From Ctena decussata (taxonomy: Eukaryota; Mollusca; Bivalvia; Lucinida; Lucinidae), in contig OZ022508.1 in assembly GCA_963989385.1 (NCBI GenBank), forward strand, positions 55,405,087 through 55,469,086: DNA of 64,000 nucleotides. Direction: 5' to 3'. The notes beneath the pieces were generated by a model. That model worked only from the letters and a program-made list of their open reading frames with translations, had not been told where the DNA came from and searched no databases. Shown here in pieces: positions 58,121 through 64,000 of the stretch. Each line of letters opens with the position of its first letter. The first letter of the stretch is position 1. The position numbers were made by a program, and so were the translations under genes.

Positions 58121-59346
58121 CACAGAGGCTAATGCCTAATGCTTTACTACTTGACATTTCTGTGAAGTTGTTGCTTTTCCAGCTTCATGGCAGCTGACGT
58201 TTTCATCATTTTATAGCTCAGGCAACTAAGCCAAAGAAGCAGTTGGCAAAAAAAAAATTGATAGGGAGCTACTGAAGAAACGTTTGTTTATTTATCTGCA
58301 GTACAAGTCTTTTAAGAGCAATATAAAAAAATAAACATTTTAGCATTCCCGTTAACTTCAATGACAACTTCAAACTCCCATAGCAGACGAAGTACAATAG
58401 CAATTAAAATGAAACAGAAATCATCGCTCCCCCATCCGACAGATGTCACATTTCGATTACAAAGGGCCAATATGTCATTTAAAAATATTCAAATTGACAA
58501 AACGGCTGACAGACACTCGACCACAGCCCTATACTGTGAGCTTGGCCCAGTAGAGCTAACAGTTGGCTTAATATTTGTCCGAAAACAGTTGCAGATAACA
58601 TGTGCTGAGAAGAATCTGTTTTGTAAATTTCCTTTTAAATAAGGCCACTACGGGCATTTAAAAAGTGTATACTTGCTTTCACCTCTGAGAATGTGATTTT
58701 GTCTACCTCAGAAAGCCCTTTCTTTATGTAAATATAACGCAGATGTTGTGGTTTGATTAGGAAAACATCCAAAATTTCAAATACAGCAAAATCATGTTTT
58801 TCTGTTTGCTGCACGAGAAAAACGTGCAAAATCGACATGTACATATTACGGTACAGCTAGTCAAGTATTTTGAACAGTAGTTTTACTATTCTTAAACTTG
58901 TCTAGTCTAGTCTACCCCATAGCTTTGCGAGGTTGTTGGGGCACCACAGATGACTTTACAACAATCCCTTTCCACCTAGTCCTGTTTTCAGCCCTGGTTG
59001 AGCTAGTTAACCTTGAGGAAAACTAAATCCTGCAGAATTCGCACGAACAGTAAAAGATAGTAAAATATGGACCTTTCTAAAGTGTATACTTTCTTTAAGC
59101 TCTAAGTATAGTTACTTCACCTAATATCTGACAGAAATTTAATGCAGTATAACTCTGATCAACTGATGAAAAGTGGCGAATATTTTTGGGAGCATGCTTG
59201 AATATTTTTAGGGAACTGGGGAGAAGCTGTATTACTTTTAGGGAGATGGGGAACAGGGGCAAAATAATAATTTTAGGGAGCACAGGGAAATATTTTAAGG
59301 GAGCTTGAGAGATTTTGGCCATTATTTTCAGAGAGCTAGGGAGCAC

Positions 59347-59398
59347 TGACCACTCCCCCCCCCCTCCCCCCGCCCCCTCCCCCCGCCCCCCCCCCCCT
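59347..59398. repeat. Poly-C tract near the right end of the 2.35-kb element
   Basis: Runs of C broken by T and G; assembly length is uncertain. Confidence 0.9.
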
Positions 59399-59412
59399 CC
59401 CGGGAGGGCCTC

Positions 59413-59990
59413 ATACTGAATATAGAAATGCTGGACCTCATAGTTTCAGAAAAGAAGACTTTTTAAAGTCTCCATAGTCCTATCAGCGGTAAAAACGACA
59501 AAACTCAAATCATTGTAAAAAGCTGTTCAGCTTGCGCGTTTAGTAATAAAACGTGGGTTGATGTGCAAATATTGAATCATATAACTGGCAAAACGTAAAT
59601 TTTGAAAAAATAACAAGTCGCTCCACAAATTACAATTTCTTGGTCTGGTTTCCAATCTAGCAATGCTGTATAAAATAGGCGGGATAGTGATTTGGGCTCC
59701 ACGCATGTACATTGTATTTTTACCATTCTATACAATTTAATGAAATCGAAAGTAGGTCATTTTAGTTGCAACTAAAATGACCCAGTTAAGTTTTCAAATC
59801 AATTTTATATGAAACACAAGGATTTTTTAAAATTTTAAAGCTGGCTAATCACGGTCATTTACAAGGACGAAACTGTAGTGAGAAGTTTACAGCGAAGCCT
59901 CATGATAAAATTTTCATGCTGATAGCGCAATAGGGCCTTTAAGTTTTTTCCTGTAATAAGGCTATGGGAAATATATGTTGCCATGGCATT
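59413..59990. repeat. Continuation of the 155-175 bp tandem array
   Basis: 59413-59466 continues a unit cut by the 2.35-kb element (ATACTGAATATAG, TAGTTTCAGAAAAGAAGACT), then copy B of the TTAA MITE intervenes and array-like sequence resumes at 59939. Confidence 0.7.
59467..59938. mobile_element. TTAA-flanked MITE (piggyBac-like), copy B
   Basis: 472 bp, AGTCTCCATAGTCCTATCAG at the left and ATAGGGCCT at the right, exact TTAA on both sides (59463-59466, 59939-59942). Same orientation as copy C, inverse to copy A. Confidence 0.87.
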
Positions 59991-60682
59991 CAGAGTTCTA
60001 ATCCGATCTGCACTAAAACCTTAAGCAGTCAATCCCCCAAACCAACAATGCTACACATAAAACTTGATCACGATTGGCCAGCTGCTTTTGGAAAAAATTC
60101 GTGTTTAGAAGTGTTGACGACGGACAACGGGCCAAGGCTTTACTAAAGCTCATCTTGACAGGTGAGCTGAAATGGTATCAGTATCACATTGTGCCTTTCA
60201 TATTTCAAATGTAGAGTGTGTTCACCCCTAAAAGCTATTTTCCTGTGTTGCTTATTAAATGTTTTATGTTCGGTATACTATTGACTGGAAGAGTTCGGGT
60301 TATCGCATGAGTAACTGCAGTTTACCGCTAAAATAATTCATTTGATCTTAACCGCAACGCTGCCCACTCAATAATGGAATTTGTTACCATTCTCTTTTTG
60401 CTGATATGACGAGCTTGTGCATGCGCAATGTTGTTGTTAATAATTTTCTCATTTAAATATAGATTTTCATTCACTCATTGACGAGTCATTCTTTCCTTTC
60501 AATTGAAGGTGAGCCCGTGGGAGAGAAATTATAAATAATGATAAAGTCGACTAGTCTTTTCGTGCTATCAGCCAAGTGTTGAATGACAGCGCAAAAGAAA
60601 TCTCTAGGCATAATAATTTCAAGGCCATGGCATTTGTATTCATCTATCTCTTTAATGCCATGCGTCAGCGGGGTCTTGATAT

Positions 60683-60888
60683 GAGCCGTGACACGACAAA
60701 ACAAACAAAGTGGCATGTGTGCCCAGCACAGCCTGATCAAAGTCTTCGCTGTGCGCTTGAAGGGTAGCCAAGGGTCTAAGCTAGCTCCATGCGGACAATA
60801 AGGTCTCCGATCAGACTGGGCGGATGCCCAGGCTGATCTGAGTCTGCGCTGGGCGTACAACTACTTTGTTTTTTTTGTGTCGCGGCTC
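60683..60888. mobile_element. GAGCCGCGACACG-family palindromic MITE (copy f)
   Basis: About 206 bp; GAGCCGTGACACGACAAAAC ... TGTGTCGCGGCTC; flanks ATAT/ATAC. The centre is shorter than in the 236-bp copies. Confidence 0.88.
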
Positions 60889-61430
60889 ATACCTAGATAA
60901 GACCACGAAAACCGCAGCGTCTGATCAGTACCGCCCCGTTTGCATAACATGAGGAAATTCCTAGCGAAAAATTGTATAATACAGATTTTTTGTCGGTCCA
61001 TAGGCATACGACGTGTCTTAAAGCTGGCAAAACTTAAATAGGACGTTTTTGATTTGAAGGCAAACCTGTCAACAAAAGACCATTTTATGCCGCCGCCACG
61101 AAGAGGAGGGGGCACACTGTTTTGCCCTTTTCCGTACGTCCGTCACACTTGTAGTACCGTTCGTGTCTCCGCAACTTCTCCTACAGTATTTGATGTAGGG
61201 ATCTGAAACTTGCAATGCAGTTCAAACAAGCATTGAACATGTGCATAAAGGAAACATAACTTTAATCCAGTCAGTATTGCAGAATTATATTCCCTTAAAT
61301 GACATACATATTTTTACCGTATTCACACTTAGTAGTACTATTTGTGTCTCCACAACTCCTTCTTCAGTAATTGGTGCAGGGTTCTGAAACTTGCAACACA
61401 GTTTTGACATGCATTGAGCATGTGCATTAA

Positions 61431-61913
61431 AGTCTCCATAGTCCTATCAGTGGTAAAAACGTCTAAACTTAAAACATCGTAAAATGCGGTTCAACCATCG
61501 AGTTTGGTAATAAAATGTGGGTTAATGTGCATATATTGAGTCATATAACTGGCAAAAAGGCGAGAAAACAAGTTTTCGAAATATAACAATTCGTTCAACA
61601 AAATACATTTCCTGGTCTGGTTTTCCGTCTAACAATGCTATATAAACACAGGCGGAATAGTGATTAGGGCTCCACGCCTGTATATCGTATTTTTACCATT
61701 TTATTCGACAGATTGAAATCGAGCATATGTCATTTTAGTTGCCAACTAAAATGACCCAAATCAGTTTTCAAACCTTTATTACGTGAAAATCAAGGATGTT
61801 TTATTTGTTTAAAGCTGGCTTATCAAGGTCATTTACAATAACGCAACTAGAGTGGGAAGCTTGCAGCGATGCGTCATGATAAAATTTTTCATGCTGATAG
61901 AGCAATAGGGCCT
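61431..61913. mobile_element. TTAA-flanked MITE (piggyBac-like), copy C
   Basis: 483 bp, AGTCTCCATAGTCCTATCAG to AATAGGGCCT. Left flank TTAA (61427-61430), right flank TTTA (61914-61917), one change. Joining the flanks restores the tandem-unit word CATGTGCAT...GGAAAC. Confidence 0.85.
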
Positions 61914-61946
61914 TTTAGGAAACGGAACTTTGATTGAGATCAATAT

Positions 61947-62279
61947 CACAGGGTATAATCGATTCCGCCAATTTTCGCTTCCTGCAGAGACTGTACATCA
62001 TATTTGGCTTCCGCCGAGACTGTCCGCGAACTCTTGCTTCCTGCAGAGACTACTGTCCTCGAAGAATGGCGTCCTGCCGAGACTGTCCGCGTGACTCTGC
62101 TTCCTGCCGAGAGCCTCGGCAGGAAGCAGAATCACGCGGACAGTCTCTGCAGAAAGCCATTCATCATGTACAGAAGTCTCGGCAGGAAGCAACAGATCGC
62201 GGACAGTCTCGGCGGAAGCCAAATATGATGTACAGTCTCTGCAGGAAGCGAAAATTGGCGGAATCGATTATACCCTGTG
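61947..62279. mobile_element. 333-bp foldback element with internal repeats, copy 2
   Basis: Ends CACAGGGTATAA/TTATACCCTGTG with an exact 5-bp duplication AATAT (61942-61946 and 62280-62284). Internal modules as in copy 1, about 90% identical. The flanking tandem unit gives the pre-insertion sequence. Confidence 0.92.
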
Positions 62280-62639
62280 AATATTGCTAAATTATTTCTC
62301 TTTAATGACAAACATATTTTGACCAAATCTCACACTTTCTAGTGCTTTTCCTTTATTTGGTGCAGGGATTTGAAACTTTCAACAAAGCTCAGACATGCAT
62401 TGAACATGTGCATAAAGGAAACAAATCTCTGATCCAGGTCATTATTGCAGAGTAATGACCCCTTTGAATTACACATAATTATTTTGACCATATTTCTGTG
62501 CCTTATGTACACGCTCATCTTTTTTCATCTCTCTCACGACGCATTTATTAACCGATTTTGTAGATCATCATTGCTATATTGGGTACGCCAATACCTCAAA
62601 AAAGTTTGCGTTTCAGGTTGATAGGGTCAAGCTCAAGGT

Positions 62640-63500
62640 CACAGTTGCTACTTTACAAAACTTGTCATCGCTCTAGTGCTTTCATTTATGAACCGATTTA
62701 GATATAACTTCACATAATATCAAAACGACAATCCCTTAGACATGTTTGAGTTTCATCACTGTAGGTCTAAGATCAAGTCATGGTTGTTGTTTTAAGCAAA
62801 AACTTTTTCATCACGCAAGCCTCTTTATTTAGCGACAGATTTTAATATAACTTTACCCAAATGTTAAGAGTGTGACAATATATGAGACAAGTTTGCAATC
62901 CAGAATTTTAGGGCCAATGTCAAGGTCACAATTGTTATTTCTAAGAAATACCCCAAAGAGTTCGCGTTTGAAGTTAATAGGGTCAAGCTCAAAGTCGCAC
63001 TTGCTATTTTTTTGGGGAAAAAATTGTCATCGCTCTGGCCCCTCAATTTTTACAGATAATGATTTCACTTCACCAATTTGAACGTGTTTAGAGTGGGAAT
63101 ATGTTAGGGGCATTCGCAATCCAGAATTTTAGGGCGAAGAGCCTGTTTTTAAGAATACTTTGCCATTACTTTAGCGCCTTTATTATAAGCCGATTTTTAT
63201 ATAACTTCGCATAATGTTAAGCATGACAATATCTTGGACAAGTACATGTTTCAGCATTGTAGGTCCAAGATCAAGCTCACATATGCTATTTTAGGTAAAA
63301 CTTTGTCATGGTTCAAGCGCCTTTTTGTGAGCTGATTTTGATATTACTTCACACGAATGCTTGCGTTTCAGCGTTGTAGATCCAAGGTCGAGTTCACATT
63401 TGTTGTTTTTGATAAAATTTGCCATCCCTCTAGCATCTTTATTTATGAACAGATTTTGACATAACTTCACACAGATGTTGAGTGTGACAATATCTTAGTT
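62640..63500. repeat. Decayed 146-bp satellite, same family as 1548-2655
   Basis: About six diverged units starting near 62661, 62804, 63025, 63156, 63301 and 63416 (for example TTGTCATCGCTCTAGTGCTT, GACATAACTTCACACA, TCAAGGTCACA). Pearl-type hairpin and microsatellite would be those at about 61088 if the two cores belong to one element. Confidence 0.75.
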
Positions 63501-63544
63501 CTCCGTTGAGCGATGAAATATAACCTAAAGCAAAACCATGAATA

Positions 63545-63765
63545 GGCACCTTCGTCTGTATATTTACCATATTTATGGTGCATTAAATCGAAAGTAGGCC
63601 AGTTTGGTTGCTAAATGGAATGATCTAAATATTTTCTTTTCAACATTTTTATCAGAATCTCTATAATCTTTCAGTTGTTTACAGCTGGCAAAATATGATC
63701 ATTTACAATGGCGAAACTGTAGTGTAAAACTTGCAGTCTTATCGCACTTTAAAATAAATCATGTT
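63545..63765. mobile_element. Diverged right part of a TTAA-type MITE, copy D
   Basis: AAATCGAAAGTAGGCCAGTT, TACAGCTGGCAAAATATGAT and CATTTACAATGGCGAAACTG align with copies B and C; the ends are not preserved. The remaining sequence to 64000 has no recognisable feature. Confidence 0.6.
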
Positions 63766-64000
63766 TTACCACAGGGACAGAAATGGTTATTGTTTTATTT
63801 AATTTATATGCCGTGGAAAAAGACTCCTATTTCATATATCCAGACCCGTTTTTCAACTCTTTGTAAAACCACCTTGTTAAAATCATACGTGCATTAGATT
63901 TCTTAATCTAGAGCAATATTTCTCGAAGGTCAACATGCATTGTTGTACTTCAGTCAAAGTAGTCCGGTATGAAGATTAACCCTTTAAGCGCCAGAAAGCA

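Larger units (their letters stand above)
57063..59412. mobile_element. 2.35-kb TIR element inserted in the tandem array
   Basis: The ends are GAGGCCCTCCCAGGGG (left) and the inverse CTCCCGGGAGGGCCTC (right). ATACT lies outside both (57058-57062 and 59413-59417), and joining them restores the array unit. Subterminal GGGAGCTGGGGAGCA units recur four times at the left and in decayed form at the right, in the same orientation. Contains a CTGGGGGCTGCGCCCCCC stem-loop (about 57230), a 29-bp triplication, MITE copy e and long C tracts (59347-59398). No transposase frame; the best frame (58361-58642) is unrecognised. Confidence 0.7.
61085..62520. repeat. Second pearl-like tandem array (about 190-bp units) with two insertions
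   Basis: Starts with a GC-rich stem (GCCGCCACGAAGAGGAGGGG) and TCCGTACGTCCGTC, the same order as the element at 1461. Units follow with TGTCTCCGCAACTTCTCCTA, GATCTGAAACTTGCAA, CATTGAACATGTGCATAAAG and ATTGCAGAATTAT. The array is cut by a TTAA MITE (61431-61913) and a 333-bp foldback (61947-62279). Confidence 0.7.

Noticed and set aside
58361..58642. Possible 93-codon gene inside the 2.35-kb TIR element
   Set aside because: No recognisable domain, no splice or promoter evidence, and AT-rich composition gives such frames by chance.

Overview
The window is nuclear DNA of an animal, most likely a marine bivalve mollusc. The signs are AT-rich, mostly non-coding sequence, a spliced ETS-family gene with GT-AG introns, intact and decayed LINE retrotransposons, tRNA-derived SINE fragments, many foldback MITEs, and tandem arrays built like the 'pearl'/CvA (non-autonomous Helitron/Helentron) elements described from bivalves. 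A venerid clam is plausible, but the species cannot be fixed from sequence alone. I see no bacterial or viral genome features, rRNA genes, CRISPR arrays or true tRNA genes.

The only host gene I can support is an ETS transcription factor of the ESE (ELF3/EHF/ELF5) type on the + strand, in five coding exons between 40766 and 49559. The joined reading frame is 464 codons plus stop. All four introns keep phase, and the ETS domain ends the protein. Its introns hold several palindromic MITEs, including a 691-bp palindrome in the last intron.

Layout. 0.2-1.2 kb: a TA-flanked TIR element. 1.3-6.1 kb: a small THAP-domain-encoding TIR element (about 0.8 kb before insertions) broken by three later insertions: a pearl-like array, a 1.06-kb TIR element and a 1.66-kb Mutator-like element with a 9-bp target duplication that falls inside the THAP coding sequence. 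6.2-9.2 kb: a MITE, a hairpin and a 1.25-kb TIR element. 9.25-16.5 kb: a LINE with intact ORF1 and ORF2 on the - strand, bracketed by 250-bp direct repeats. 17.6-19.7 kb: decayed LINE and SINE ends. 19.7-28.6 kb: no gene seen, scattered repeats. 28.6-37.5 kb: a second Mutator-like element with a perfect 9-bp target duplication, carrying a 5'-truncated LINE and a 4.08-kb TA-flanked TIR element inside it. 37.5-40.7 kb: SINEs and the ETS upstream region. 40.7-49.6 kb: the ETS gene. 49.6-54.1 kb: 3' flank and low-complexity arrays. 54.1-64 kb: two degenerate tandem arrays used as landing sites by TTAA-flanked MITEs, a 333-bp foldback element, a 2.35-kb TIR element and GAGCC-type MITEs.

The window is best read as one regulatory gene in a dense, stratified transposon landscape. 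In several cases the order of insertion can be read directly from target-site duplications and from neighbouring tandem units that preserve the empty site.
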